Shown: positions 26,053 to 36,259, counted from the first letter of the stretch. The stretch: 64,000 nt of DNA from MTP4 sp052056915 (GCF_052056915.1 NZ_CP195119.1:1922001-1986000); one strand, 5' to 3'. The notes: a model not told the origin generated them from the letters alone. Program-made: numbers and translations.

Positions 26053-26931
26053 ATGAGTGAATTACTGATTTATATAAACGGTGAGTTTGTCCCCAAGGCT
26101 GAAGCAAAGGTTTCCGTTTACGACCACGGTTTCCTCTATGGCGACGGTGTGTTTGAAGGTATAAGAGCTTACAACGGACGTGTTTTCAAGTTAGAGGAGC
26201 ACGTTGACAGACTTTATGACTCCGCAAAGGCAATCGCAATGGACATCCCCATCTCAAGGGAAGAAATGAGCGAAGCAATCCTTGAGACGTTACGCAAAAA
26301 CAACTTAAGAGACGCCTACATCCGCCCGATTGTTTCCCGCGGGAATGGGGACCTGGGGCTTGACCCCCGCAAGTGCGACAGGCCCAACATTATCGTGATC
26401 GCCCAGGGATGGGGAGCCATGTACGGCGACCTCTATGAAGTGGGCCTGACCGGAGTTAGCGTGGCAGTCCGGAGAAACGCCCCTGACGCCCTTTCCCCGA
26501 ACATCAAGTCCCTGAACTACCTGAACAACATCCTTGCAAAGATCGAAGCCAACGAGAAAGGCGGAGACGAAGCCGTCTTCCTGGACAACAACGGATTCGT
26601 TTCCGAAGGCTCGGGAGACAACATCTTCGTCGTAAAGAACGGCAAAGTCCTGACCCCCTTCACCATCAACAACTTAAAAGGCATCACCAGGGCAACAGCA
26701 ATCGAACTCCTGGAAGACATGGGCATCAAAGTCATCGAAACGAACCTGGGACTTTTCGACCTCTACACCGCAGATGAGATCTTTGTAACCGGCACGGCTG
26801 CCGAATCCGCCCCCCTTACCAAATTAGACGGCAGGCACATCGGAACCGGCAAACCAGGTCCCCTCACAAAGAAGATGGTCGAGGCCTTCGAATACATCAC
26901 CCAGAATACGGGCACCCCAATCTACGACTGA
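26053..26931 (+). CDS. ilvE: Branched-chain amino acid aminotransferase
   Basis: A 292-residue class IV (fold type IV) PLP aminotransferase, the last step of Ile, Leu and Val synthesis. Motifs: YDHGFLYGDGVFEGIRAY at the N terminus, the PLP-lysine segment NIKSLNYLNNILAK, EAVFLDNNGFVSEGSGDNIFVV, and TPFTINNLKGITRATAIEL. The length is normal. The start at 26053 gives the usual MSELLIYINGEFV. It is monocistronic, with a clear hairpin terminator 37 bp after the stop. Confidence 0.96.
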   Translation: MSELLIYINGEFVPKAEAKVSVYDHGFLYGDGVFEGIRAYNGRVFKLEEHVDRLYDSAKAIAMDIPISREEMSEAILETLRKNNLRDAYIRPIVSRGNGDLGLDPRKCDRPNIIVIAQGWGAMYGDLYEVGLTGVSVAVRRNAPDALSPNIKSLNYLNNILAKIEANEKGGDEAVFLDNNGFVSEGSGDNIFVVKNGKVLTPFTINNLKGITRATAIELLEDMGIKVIETNLGLFDLYTADEIFVTGTAAESAPLTKLDGRHIGTGKPGPLTKKMVEAFEYITQNTGTPIYD

Positions 26932-26967
26932 GCCCGAAGGCCGGAAAATTAAAAGAAAGAATAAAAT

Positions 26968-27000
26968 GCGGGACCTTCTCCCGCAACACCTTCTTTTTTT
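26968..27000 (+). terminator. Terminator after ilvE
   Basis: GCGGGA (26968-26973), 5-nt loop, TCCCGC (26979-26984), followed by TTCTTTTTTT, a hairpin plus T-run on the coding strand. Confidence 0.7.
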
Positions 27001-27215
27001 ACTACCAGGGCCTAACTGCCGGCACCTATTTTGAATACTGAAATTATTTTTCAATCCCTACCTTTCCGATTCCTTTTTCCTTTTCAACCCCTACCTTATC
27101 ACCCCCAATTTACCATATTATCAAAAAAGTATCGAAAAAGTTGAAAAATTTCCGGGAAAACGATATTAAAGTAAAACATGCATCTGAAAACCGGAAAAAT
27201 ACGGGTTTGACTCTC

Positions 27216-29132
27216 ATGAAGCGCAAGGAATTTCGGCAACTGGTCTCCGTTGAGGAGGCACGAAAGATAATAAACGGACTTCCTGTCCGCAGGGACCGGG
27301 AAAATGTATCTCTTGAAGCAGCCCTGGGAAAAATCCTTGCAGAGGACATCATAACGGAGATAAACGTCCCTCCCTTCCCAAGAGCGATAATGGACGGGTA
27401 TGCGCTAAAGGCGGAGGACAGCTACGCCAGCAGTGAAACCGAACCTGTCAAGCTCAGGCGCATGGGAGAGATTGCTGCAGGATCGGATGCAAAGTATACG
27501 GTTGCAGCAGGAGAAACCGTGGAGATCTCAACAGGAGCCCCGATCCCGGAAGGGGCGGATGCTGTGGTGAAGGTAGAAGATACCGAAATCGCAGGGGAAA
27601 ATGAAGAGGTGCTCGTTTACAGGCCGGTAACCGTGGGCGAAAATATCATGAAGCCCGGCTCAGACATCCTGAAAAGAGAACGGGTGCTCAGGAAAGGCAG
27701 AAAACTCGGGACCCGGGAGATAGGGGTTCTGGCATCAATCGGGAAAAAGAAGGTGCCTGTCCTCAGCCTCAGGATTGGGATCATCTCTACCGGGAACGAA
27801 CTAGTGCAGCCGGGAGAAAGGCTGGCTTTCGGGCAGATCTACGATGCAAACTCATACACCATCCATGCAGGAATTAGGGAATGCGGGGCCGTTCCAGATA
27901 TGTACGGGATCGTAAGGGACGACGAAAGCGCCATGAAAGAAATCCTGGAAACCGCAGCCTCGGAATCCTCCCTTATCCTTACCTCGGGCAGCACATCTTC
28001 GGGAGCAGGGGACGTGATGTACAGGCTGATCGAAGAGATGGGAGAAACCATTGCCCATGGTATCAACATCAAACCCGGAAAACCCGTTGTAGTAGGCATA
28101 ATCAAGGGAACCCCAATTATCGGGCTTCCCGGAAACCCGACTTCCGCACTCATGATCTTCAATGAATTCGTAGCCCCCCTTATAAGGAAAAAGCTGGGGG
28201 CTGAAACCGGCTTGAAAATGACCGAAAAAGGAGTCATGGGGACAAACTTCCGCTCCGAAGGCAGGCAGCAGCTTCTCCCTGTGGGCCTTGTGCGGGGCAG
28301 GGTTTATCCGGCAGACCGGGGCTCGGGAGCGATCACTTCGTTGGCAGGGGCAGACGGGTTTATAGAAATCCGTCCTGAAACCGAGTTCATAGAAGCCGGG
28401 ACCCCGGTGGAAGTGACCCTTTTCGGGAAGGTGGAAAAGCCGGACCTCCTGATAGCCGGGGGCTCCTGTCCGGGCCTGGACATCCTGGAAGACCTGACAG
28501 GCCTGAACCTTAGGGTCCTTGTAACCGGTTCAAGCGGGGGTTTCAGCGCGATCGCTTCAGGGACTGCCGACATTGCCGGCGTGAACATGCCCTCGGAAGC
28601 AGGCGAATACAATGTGCCGACAATCGAAAACATGGGGCTTTCCTCCACAGTACTCGTGAAAGGATACAAACGCGAGCAGGGACTGATCGTCCCGGAGGAC
28701 AGCAGGATATCAGGGCTTTCGGATTTGTCGGGAAAGCGCCTGATCAACAGGAACCGGGGGTCGGGCACAAGGACGCTCCTGGACCTGAAACTTTCCGAAC
28801 TTGCCCGCGAACGGGGAAGCGGCAGGAAAGAACTCACGGCTTCGGTCCAGGGCTATAACTCGGGAGCAAAGACCGAAGTTGCCGTCTGCGAAGCTGTAAT
28901 TTCAGGGAAAGTCGATGCAGGCGTCGGCACCAGAACCTGCGCCGAACGAAACGGCCTTAAATTCATAAAAATCACGGAAGAAGAGTATGATTTCCTTATA
29001 AGGAAAGAACTGCTTGATATCCCGGAAGTCAGGAAGTTTCTTGAGACCCTAAAATCCAGCGAGTTTGCAGCAAAGCTGCCGGCAGGGATGCGGGTTTATG
29101 AAAGGACCGGAGAAATAGTTAATTTCGAGTGA
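27216..29132 (+). CDS. moeA: MoeA molybdopterin molybdotransferase fused to a PBP-like domain
   Basis: About 638 residues. The first 405 or so form MoeA, which inserts Mo (or W) into molybdopterin: SVEEARKIINGLPV, AIMDGYALKAED, EISTGAPIPEGADAVV, GIISTGNELV, LTSGSTSSGAGDVMY and KPGKPVVVGIIKGTPIIGLPGNPTSA are all present. The last 230 are a periplasmic-binding-protein-like domain (LVTGSSGGFSAIASGTADIAGVN, LINRNRGSGTRTLLDLKL, VDAGVGTRTCAE), presumed to sense molybdate or tungstate or another ligand. This MoeA-PBP fusion is known in archaea. Start: MKRKEFRQLVSVEEA at 27216 rather than the longer frame from 27141. Formylmethanofuran dehydrogenase of methanogens needs this cofactor. Confidence 0.92.
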   Translation: MKRKEFRQLVSVEEARKIINGLPVRRDRENVSLEAALGKILAEDIITEINVPPFPRAIMDGYALKAEDSYASSETEPVKLRRMGEIAAGSDAKYTVAAGETVEISTGAPIPEGADAVVKVEDTEIAGENEEVLVYRPVTVGENIMKPGSDILKRERVLRKGRKLGTREIGVLASIGKKKVPVLSLRIGIISTGNELVQPGERLAFGQIYDANSYTIHAGIRECGAVPDMYGIVRDDESAMKEILETAASESSLILTSGSTSSGAGDVMYRLIEEMGETIAHGINIKPGKPVVVGIIKGTPIIGLPGNPTSALMIFNEFVAPLIRKKLGAETGLKMTEKGVMGTNFRSEGRQQLLPVGLVRGRVYPADRGSGAITSLAGADGFIEIRPETEFIEAGTPVEVTLFGKVEKPDLLIAGGSCPGLDILEDLTGLNLRVLVTGSSGGFSAIASGTADIAGVNMPSEAGEYNVPTIENMGLSSTVLVKGYKREQGLIVPEDSRISGLSDLSGKRLINRNRGSGTRTLLDLKLSELARERGSGRKELTASVQGYNSGAKTEVAVCEAVISGKVDAGVGTRTCAERNGLKFIKITEEEYDFLIRKELLDIPEVRKFLETLKSSEFAAKLPAGMRVYERTGEIVNFE

Positions 29133-29481
29133 AAGGATAGTTAATTTTGAGTGAATTTTGAGCGAAGATAGTTTCCCGCGGAAATTCCCGGAAAAAGTAT
29201 TTGGAGGAAAGTTCCCGACAGATAATGTTTAAATACTATTATATTTATTAAGTAATATAATTGAATACGATTGGATATGAGAATTGGACCCGCGGGGAGC
29301 TTTCCATAGGTTTATATATTCCATCAAACTATCTGGATAAAAAATCCAGAGTAACGAATCTGTTTTGAATCAAAAAAGGATTCAATGGCTTCCTATCGCA
29401 ATCTCTCCTAAATCACTATCACTAAATCTTACTATCACATATCAAGATCATTTCTTCACTCTTGAAATCGGCAGGTTCCAG
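29133..29481. other. Intergenic upstream of drg
   Basis: AT-rich. It contains a good TATA box TTTATATATT at 29311-29320. That is 160 bp before the chosen drg start, so either the leader is long or a start nearer 29365 is used. No other feature is seen. Confidence 0.45.
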
Positions 29482-30576
29482 ATGAGCAGCATACAGGAAC
29501 AAATACAGGAAATCGAAGACGAAATCCGGAAGACCCAGTATAACAAGGCCACCTCTCACCACATCGGCCGGCTGAAAGCTAAGTTAGCCCGCATGCGGGA
29601 CGAAATTGAGAAAAAGGCGTCCGCAAAGGGCGGGGGAGAAGGGTACTCGGTCAGGAAGTCCGGGGACGGGACCGTAACCCTTGTCGGCTTCCCGTCGGTT
29701 GGAAAATCCACTCTCCTGAACAAGGTTACCGGCGCCAACTCGGAGGTAGGAGCGTACGCTTTCACCACCCTTACCGTTGTTCCCGGAGTGCTTGAACACA
29801 AGGGCGCAACAATCCAGTTCCTTGACGTACCAGGGCTTGTGAAAGGAGCGGCTTCAGGCCGGGGGCGCGGGAAAGAAGTTATCTCGGTTATCCGGAACTC
29901 CGACATGGTCATATTTTTGCTCGACGTTTTCCAGCCCAAGCACTACGAAGTGCTCATGGATGAACTCTACGAAGCCGGGATCCGGATCGACCAGATACCC
30001 CCTGACGTCGTGGTAAAGAAAAGGGACAGGGGCGGAGTCGAGATCAACTCTACCATAGACCTGGACCTGGACGATGAGACCATCAAAGCCGTCCTGGACG
30101 AATACAAGATCCACAACGCCCACGTCCTAATCAGGGAAAACATAAACGTGGACCAGCTCATTGATGCAGTCCTGAAAAACCGCAGCTACGTCCGCTCCCT
30201 TATCGTCGTAAACAAGGTGGACCTTGCATACCCGGAACTGATCAAGGAATGCAGGGAAATGTATCCCGGTGCAATTTATATCTCCGCCCACGAAGGCACA
30301 AACATCGATACCCTCAAGGACTCCATTTACAACCGCCTGGGCTTCATCCGAGTTTACATGAAACCCCAGGGCCAGCCCGCAGACATGGAAGAACCCATGA
30401 TTGTTATGAGCGGCACGAACATAGGGGACATCTGCGACCGCCTGCACCGCGACTTCCGCAGGAAGTTCCGCTACGCCCAGGTCTGGGGCCCCTCCGCAAA
30501 ACACCCCGGCCAGCGGCTCGGGATGGAACACATGCTGGAAGACGAGGATATCCTGACCGTCATTATCCAGAAATGA
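29482..30576 (+). CDS. DRG-family GTP-binding protein
   Basis: An archaeal DRG (developmentally regulated GTP-binding) protein, 364 residues from ATG 29482. Order: N-terminal helical segment (IQEQIQEIEDEIRKTQYNKAT), G1 GFPSVGKST, G2 in FTTLT, G3 DVPGLVKGAASGRGRGKEV, G4 NKVD, and a C-terminal TGS domain (RVYMKPQGQPADMEEPMIV ... AQVWGPSAKHPGQRLG). These GTPases associate with ribosomes or translation in eukaryotes and archaea. A longer frame opens at 29365, but its extra 39 residues are not family-like. Monocistronic. Confidence 0.94.
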   Translation: MSSIQEQIQEIEDEIRKTQYNKATSHHIGRLKAKLARMRDEIEKKASAKGGGEGYSVRKSGDGTVTLVGFPSVGKSTLLNKVTGANSEVGAYAFTTLTVVPGVLEHKGATIQFLDVPGLVKGAASGRGRGKEVISVIRNSDMVIFLLDVFQPKHYEVLMDELYEAGIRIDQIPPDVVVKKRDRGGVEINSTIDLDLDDETIKAVLDEYKIHNAHVLIRENINVDQLIDAVLKNRSYVRSLIVVNKVDLAYPELIKECREMYPGAIYISAHEGTNIDTLKDSIYNRLGFIRVYMKPQGQPADMEEPMIVMSGTNIGDICDRLHRDFRRKFRYAQVWGPSAKHPGQRLGMEHMLEDEDILTVIIQK

Positions 30577-30685
30577 AGCCGGGGCCGGAACGTATTGAAA
30601 AAACCCCGGTTATGAAGAATTAAAAGAGGGAATTAAGAAGAAAATCGAGAAAAAAGCCGCCATGGGGATTCTCGGCGACTTTTTT

Positions 30686-30752
30686 CACAACTGTTTTTCA
30701 CAACTGTTTTTCACAACTGTTTTTCACAACTGTTTTTCACAACTGTTTTTCA
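30686..30752. repeat. 13-bp tandem repeat (CACAACTGTTTTT)
   Basis: Five full copies and a partial sixth, from 30686 to the stop codon of the minus-strand methyltransferase/ATP-grasp gene (TGA on the complement of 30750-30752). On the minus strand the units read AAAAACAGTTGTG. They occupy the space where the two converging genes end. Confidence 0.9.
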
Positions 30753-33167
30753 CAATGCCTGCACATCCGGCACTGCTTTGAAAGAAAGGGCGGAGACTTC
30801 ACAGTTCCCATTCCCTTCGCTAACGTTCATTTCGTTAAGGTTCACTTCCACAACCCTTATTTCAGGCCCATCAACCCCATATTCCTGCATATTCAACGGC
30901 CGGATAGGGCCCTCTTTTCCGGTGTGAAGCCTTTGCAGTGAAGCATCCAGGATGGCTCCAAGCATATTGGAGTAGGATATTCCTACTAGGGAAGCCATTT
31001 TGGCCAGGTGCCCGTCCCAGCACCAGCCGGGGTTGGGGTTGACTTCAAGGAGCCGGGGCCTACCTTCGGCGTCAAGCCTCCAGTCAAAGCGCGCATAGTC
31101 CCTGCACTCAAGCCTTCCGTAGAGGGCAAGGCAGTGGCTTGTGACAGCAATTCTGGTCTCTTCCGGAAGCTCTACGGGCACGGAACGGATCTTCCAGTAA
31201 GGGGAATCGGGGTCCCATTTTGCCTCGTAGCCACAGACCCGCGGGAGGCACTCAGGCACTTCCGAGTAGTCTTCTTCCGTAATCGGGAGGAACGTATAAG
31301 AGGAGGGGAGGTTCCCTATGATTCCCACACTGATATCCTTGCCCGAGAGGAACTCTTCCACGAGCAGGGGAACATCGGGACCCAGCTTTTTCCGGACCTC
31401 GCGAACCGATTTTTCAAGTTCTTCCTGGCTGTGGACCACGCTTTTTTGTGTGATCCCGAAACTTGAGTCCCCGGCATTCGGCTTGATGATTGCCGGGAAG
31501 GGGAAAGGCAGCTCGGGAACAGGGGCTCCGGGACAGATGTAGACGGCTTTTGCAACAGGGACCTGCATCTCCCTTGCAACGCCCCTAACCAGGGACTTGT
31601 CATAGCAAAAGGCAAGGGAGCGGGGGCCTGCCCCGGTGTACGGGATTTTGAGCTGTTCAAGGAGGGCAGGGACGTGGAGTTCCTTTTTCGGGTCGTTGTC
31701 AAAGCCCTCGTCACAGAGGTTGAGCACCAGGTCGATTTTTCCGGCCCTCTTTTTCAGGTCTTCGATCAGGGTGTCATGCCTGTCCATATAAGTAAAGCAC
31801 ATGCCCGGGATTTCCGAAAGGGCCCTTTTCATCCGGGCGATGGTCTCGAAGTCGTCCTCGTCAAAAGTGCAGGCAGGTTTTACGATATCCTGCTTGCGCG
31901 GGTCGCCCATGATAACAACTACGTTCTTTTCCTTTTTTGCAAAGGCATTTTTTGGGGAAGCCTGAAACTTTTCAGCAGACGCCGAGATGATGATACGGTG
32001 TCCCATCATGCCCAGGTCCTGGTTTTTCCTGGAATCGGGAGAGTAAGCCCTGTGGAAGCGGGCCTGTTTGAACCCTGCAGCTTCGAGCATGCCGGCGAGG
32101 GCTTCCATACTGTAGAGGCGCTCGGCGTAGAACTGGTCGGCAATGACCCCTTTTTTCACATGGCTGATAACTTCCCTGGAGATAAGGCGCTCCCCGTCCT
32201 CGGAAAGCGACCTCTCCCTGCAGACGAAACTTTTCCTGTCGATCCACTCCCATGAGCGTGCCTGGAAATTCTTCTTGAGGTAAGCCCCGTCCGCACAGTC
32301 AACAAGCAGCCTGCCCCCCGGCTTCAGTACCCGGAAGATTTCTTTAAGGACCTGGAGGTCATGCTTTACGGAATCGAAATACCCGAAACTGTTTCCCAGA
32401 AGCAGGACCGCATCAAAGGAGTCGGAACCGTAGGGCAGTTTTCTTGCGTCCCCTTCCCTGAACCTGACGGAAAGCCCTTCCTTTTTTGCCCTGCTCCGGG
32501 CTTTCCGGATAAGGTACCCTGACCTGTCGTAGCCTTCAACGTGCGAAAACCCCCTCCTTGCCAGTTCCAGGGTATGCCTCCCCTGCCCGCAGCAGAGGTC
32601 AAGGGTCCGGGCTTCCGGAGAGAGTTTCAGGGCTCCTGTAAAGAGGTCGATTTCCCGGCCCGTAATTTCGGAGTCTTCCAGGACATCGGCATCGGTTTTC
32701 AGGTACATGGAATTGAAAATCTTCTGCCACCATTCAGGATCCACATGGCCCTCAAGTTCAGGAACCGGGCCCAGGCTATTTTTCCGGGATTTGCCCGACC
32801 CATGAGCATTCCCATGTGCATTTTCGCGGGCGCTTCCGTTCTTGCCACCATTAATGTTCCTGATCCTGTTTTCGCGACCCTTATCGCTACTGTTCCGGTT
32901 ACCGTTACCTTTTCCCACTTTAATGCGACCCTTCCGAATATCCGGCGCCACCGGGACGGAAAACTCCGTACCTTCCTGCGTCTCGAACGGTGGAGTGAGC
33001 TCTGAAGTGCTCTCAACTGAAATAATCCCCTCTGGAAGGCTCCCGCTTGACAGGCCCTGCCCTTCAGGGGATTCCGGACCCATGATAATGGGAGATTGCG
33101 GCTCCATTGTCCTTACGGCTGCCCGTGCTGCCCGCGGGCTCATTATCCGGCTTACGTTCTGCTTCAT
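30750..33167 (-). CDS. SAM methyltransferase / D-Ala-D-Ala-ligase-like ATP-grasp fusion
   Basis: About 805 residues. Residues up to about 140 are low-complexity (Gly, Asn, Lys, Ser). Residues about 160-395 form a class I methyltransferase: motif I RTLDLCCGQGRHTLELA, FDAVLLLGNSFGYF, and LKPGGRLLVDCADG. Residues about 405-760 are a D-Ala-D-Ala-ligase-like ATP-grasp: LCDEGFDNDPKKE, YTGAGPRSLAFCYDKS, FPAIIKPNAGDSSFGI, LVEEFLSGKDISVGI, and LLEVNPNPGWCWDGHLAK, which provides the metal-binding E and N. The product is probably a ligated carboxylate-amine compound that is methylated by the same polypeptide; the substrate is unknown. The first ATG of the reading frame is at 33167; an in-frame TTG lies at 33191. 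Confidence 0.85.
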   Translation of the reverse strand: MKQNVSRIMSPRAARAAVRTMEPQSPIIMGPESPEGQGLSSGSLPEGIISVESTSELTPPFETQEGTEFSVPVAPDIRKGRIKVGKGNGNRNSSDKGRENRIRNINGGKNGSARENAHGNAHGSGKSRKNSLGPVPELEGHVDPEWWQKIFNSMYLKTDADVLEDSEITGREIDLFTGALKLSPEARTLDLCCGQGRHTLELARRGFSHVEGYDRSGYLIRKARSRAKKEGLSVRFREGDARKLPYGSDSFDAVLLLGNSFGYFDSVKHDLQVLKEIFRVLKPGGRLLVDCADGAYLKKNFQARSWEWIDRKSFVCRERSLSEDGERLISREVISHVKKGVIADQFYAERLYSMEALAGMLEAAGFKQARFHRAYSPDSRKNQDLGMMGHRIIISASAEKFQASPKNAFAKKEKNVVVIMGDPRKQDIVKPACTFDEDDFETIARMKRALSEIPGMCFTYMDRHDTLIEDLKKRAGKIDLVLNLCDEGFDNDPKKELHVPALLEQLKIPYTGAGPRSLAFCYDKSLVRGVAREMQVPVAKAVYICPGAPVPELPFPFPAIIKPNAGDSSFGITQKSVVHSQEELEKSVREVRKKLGPDVPLLVEEFLSGKDISVGIIGNLPSSYTFLPITEEDYSEVPECLPRVCGYEAKWDPDSPYWKIRSVPVELPEETRIAVTSHCLALYGRLECRDYARFDWRLDAEGRPRLLEVNPNPGWCWDGHLAKMASLVGISYSNMLGAILDASLQRLHTGKEGPIRPLNMQEYGVDGPEIRVVEVNLNEMNVSEGNGNCEVSALSFKAVPDVQAL

Positions 33168-33364
33168 GATCTGATGTCTTCCGAAAATCAATGATTTACT
33201 GATCCTTAATTTACTGATTGTTATTTTCTAATTACAAGCCATATAGAAGGTTTAATTTAATAAATTAAAGATTTATAGGCATTATTTTTGATAATAAGTT
33301 GATTTAATTCTTTTTTAAGAAAATTACTGGAAATAATAAACATATTTCAGTAATTATCCGCATT

Positions 33365-34648
33365 TCAAAAACCATTAAGCAAAAATAAGTATATAAAACT
33401 ATTTAAAACAGTTATAAGGCATCCAAATCTCGCAAATTCAAGAAAAGAGATGCTAAAACCTCTTTTTTCTGCATTCTGAATAATTATAACGTTGCTTGCC
33501 GCCCCCAGGACCAGAAAATTCCCCGCAATCGTGCTCCCTGCAGCCAGGGCCATGACCTGGACTATGGAAATTCCCGAAGCTTCCATTGCAGGCAGGTAAA
33601 GGGCAACAAAGGGCACATTCGAGATCAACTGGCTCAGCCCGATGCTGAGCACAAAGATAGTGGGAAGGGAGGTAGGGTCAAGCCCCGAGGCTTCCACCAG
33701 GGCCTGGAAAAAACCTGAATCCCAGACACATTCCATCAGCACGAACATGGAAGCAAAAAAGGCAAGGGTCTGCCAGTCGATATTCCTAAGAATTTCTTCC
33801 CGCTTCCTGCTGCAGAGCAGAGGCAGGGCAGAGAGAAGGGCAATCCAGGTAAGCCCGAAGTCAAGAGCAGGGTAGAAGGAACAGGCTGCAAGTTTGAAGA
33901 AAACCATTCCCAGGAGAAGCCCGAGAGCCAGCCTCGAAACCCTGGCAAGTTCCGGGTCTTTGAGCCTGACCTCTGCATGTTCAAGCCTCCCTTTCCCGAA
34001 TTCGGAGGGGAAAAAGAGCTTCAGCACGGCATAAACCACGAAGAGGTTAATGAGCGTAGGCAGCCCCAGCATCCTGAAAAAGACCAGGAAAGGATTGGAA
34101 ATCCCGCCTTCCACCGCAATGAGCAGGTTCTGGGGGTTTCCTATGGGGCTCATGACGCTTCCCGTAGTAACCCCGAAAGCCAGGGCCAGCAAAAGGAGTT
34201 TCGGAGATATCCCGTATTTCCGGGAAAGATCCAGCACAAGCGGCGTCCCCATTATGGCAAGCGTATCGTTCATGAGAAGGGAGGAAAGGATCCCCGTGGA
34301 AAAGAGCAAAATCAAAACAAGCTGGTCCACACTGCGGGCCTTCCCAAAAAGCCTTCCTGCAAGCACACCCAGGTAACCACTCCGGTTGAGCCCTTCTCCA
34401 ACCACGAACATCCCGAAAAGAAAAAGCATGACATCGGGATTTATTGCCCTGAGCGCATCCCCGGGCGAAATCTTCCCTGCAAGCAGCACTGCTGCCGCTC
34501 CCCCTGACATGACCTGCCAGATCTGGAGCCTGAAAGACCCAACCTGCCGCAGAGCCGTAAGCAAGAACACGCCCAGCAGGACCAGGACCGAAAAATCAAA
34601 TGAAGCCGCAAGGGAGTAAAACGCCGAACCTGTTGCCATAAATTTCAC
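33365..34648 (-). CDS. SLC13/ArsB-type ion transporter
   Basis: A 427-residue permease with about ten to twelve membrane helices. Family features: FLFGMFVVGEGLNRSGYL, SLLMNDTLAIMGTPLVLDL, GVTTGSVMSPIGNPQNLL (the SPIGNPQN motif of the ArsB/NhaD/P-protein and SLC13 group), SNVPFVALYLPAM and LGAASNVIIIQNAEKRG. Members move arsenite, Na+/H+ or di/tricarboxylates; the substrate cannot be set from sequence and no arsenic genes are adjacent. A start at MATGSAF (34639) is an alternative. It stands alone. Confidence 0.85.
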   Translation of the reverse strand: MKFMATGSAFYSLAASFDFSVLVLLGVFLLTALRQVGSFRLQIWQVMSGGAAAVLLAGKISPGDALRAINPDVMLFLFGMFVVGEGLNRSGYLGVLAGRLFGKARSVDQLVLILLFSTGILSSLLMNDTLAIMGTPLVLDLSRKYGISPKLLLLALAFGVTTGSVMSPIGNPQNLLIAVEGGISNPFLVFFRMLGLPTLINLFVVYAVLKLFFPSEFGKGRLEHAEVRLKDPELARVSRLALGLLLGMVFFKLAACSFYPALDFGLTWIALLSALPLLCSRKREEILRNIDWQTLAFFASMFVLMECVWDSGFFQALVEASGLDPTSLPTIFVLSIGLSQLISNVPFVALYLPAMEASGISIVQVMALAAGSTIAGNFLVLGAASNVIIIQNAEKRGFSISFLEFARFGCLITVLNSFIYLFLLNGF

Positions 34649-34886
34649 AGTTCATAGGTTTCCAGGTATAAAATCCCGGTGATCGGACCGATCTAATCAA
34701 AAAATCAGATAAATTATAATCAAAAACCAGTCCGAAAAAACGGTAGAAAAAAATCAAAAAATTAGTGATATGTATATTATGATGACTAAAAAATGTATTG
34801 GAATAACTGAAAAAAGATATTGTAATGATTAAAAAACTAAAAATAAAAAATAAAAAGGAATTAGGTTAGGATTCGAAAAGAAAACT

Positions 34887-35999
34887 TTAAAGCCTTGCCT
34901 TTATAGCTTCCCAGAGCATTTCCATTTTCTCAAGCGGCGTGTTAAGGGGAACCTCGCAGCCTGTGGAAAGGATGAAACCTTTTTCAGGGGCAGCTTCAAG
35001 GCAGCACTTCACCTCATGCTCGATTTCAGCCCTGCCTCCGGCCAGGGGAGCGTCCGGGATTATGTTGCCCATGAGGCAGATGCCGGCATCGGAGAAAGCT
35101 TTTAACTCCTTGAAACAGTGCCTTGGGCTGCAGCCGATGTTCTTGTGGTTGTGGAGCTTCATGCATTCTACCCCATACTTTTTCCCGAGCAGCCTGACAT
35201 CCCCGAAAGCAAAGTTCAGGGCATGGGGCTCAAGTTTCATTTCCAGGTCGTGGAAGGCAAGGGCTGCGCAGTTGTGGGAGATTACGTACCCGCCTTTTGC
35301 CCTGATATGGTCGTAAAGTTTCTTTGTGTAGGGCAGCATGAACTCTTCTGCCATCTGCGGGCTGAAGAGGTCACCGGTACTCTCCCCATTTTCGACAAAG
35401 ATACCGTCAGCTCCGGCTTCGAGCATGGAGTCGACAAAGAGGATGCAGCTTTCCGTGAGTTTTTCGAGCAGGGCATGGAAAGCTTCGGAATCTTTCAGCA
35501 TATCAATGCAGAGCCTGCTCCCTCCCAGGACCTGGGAAGCAAGCATCAGGGGAGCCAGAGTTGCCCCGGTAATAAAAACCTCGTCCCCGATTTCTTTCTT
35601 GAGGATTTCAATCGACCCGGCTACGGTCTTTACCCGTTCGGACCGCTTGATGTTATCCGGATTAATATTTTCATGTTCTCCTGCGGATTTCAGGGCGTAT
35701 TCAGCCACAGTAGGGTACCCGTTTTCCTTGATGTTCACCTTCGTCCCGAGCGCCTCCGCTTCCACAAGGAGGCAGCCCCAGGGAGACATCACGTTGTCGT
35801 GGTGGTACATCTCCCGGGCAAGAATCTGCGCCCGTGCAATTCCTTCTGCCGAATAATACACATCTTTGAGGCTTGCGCCCATCCGCTCCAGCACCGCATG
35901 CCCGGCGCCGAACCAGAGGTAACCGTAAGGGACACGGTCTACATCTTTTCTTTCGAGAGCATTGATAAAACGCTCCCTTGAGGTCATTTCTTCAACCAT
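34887..35999 (-). CDS. MtaA/MtbA-like methylcobamide:CoM methyltransferase (URO-D fold), copy 1
   Basis: A 370-residue uroporphyrinogen-decarboxylase-fold protein. It has the zinc site of the MtaA/MtbA/CmuA group: HNC in GGYVISHNCAALAF, and the distant Cys in LSTGCEVPLNTP. Such enzymes move a methyl group from a corrinoid protein to coenzyme M in methylotrophic methanogenesis. Other conserved segments are MTSRERFINALERKDVDRVPYG and HHDNVMSPWGC. GGAG lies 10 nt before the ATG. No corrinoid protein gene is nearby, so the methyl donor is unknown. Its neighbour at 36260-37441 is a close paralogue, but the 260-bp gap may hold its own promoter. Confidence 0.82.
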   Translation of the reverse strand: MVEEMTSRERFINALERKDVDRVPYGYLWFGAGHAVLERMGASLKDVYYSAEGIARAQILAREMYHHDNVMSPWGCLLVEAEALGTKVNIKENGYPTVAEYALKSAGEHENINPDNIKRSERVKTVAGSIEILKKEIGDEVFITGATLAPLMLASQVLGGSRLCIDMLKDSEAFHALLEKLTESCILFVDSMLEAGADGIFVENGESTGDLFSPQMAEEFMLPYTKKLYDHIRAKGGYVISHNCAALAFHDLEMKLEPHALNFAFGDVRLLGKKYGVECMKLHNHKNIGCSPRHCFKELKAFSDAGICLMGNIIPDAPLAGGRAEIEHEVKCCLEAAPEKGFILSTGCEVPLNTPLEKMEMLWEAIKARL

Positions 36000-36259
36000 G
36001 ATTTTTTTCTCCGCTTCTCATTGCTTCCTTTAGCAAGTACCACCAGGTAGATAATCAATATAAAATTGATTTTATAAATACCAAACCTGAAAACTTGAGC
36101 CTGCAAAAAAACATCTGTTCGATGAAATTTCACCCACTCCCGACTCCTGGAAACCTGGAACAGAAAACGAGAGGGTCACAAAAGAAACCTTGAAAAATGG
36201 ATGCAAAGGGTAGAGCCTTACAGCTTAAGATTCCATGCCCCAACCACCGGATAAGCAGA

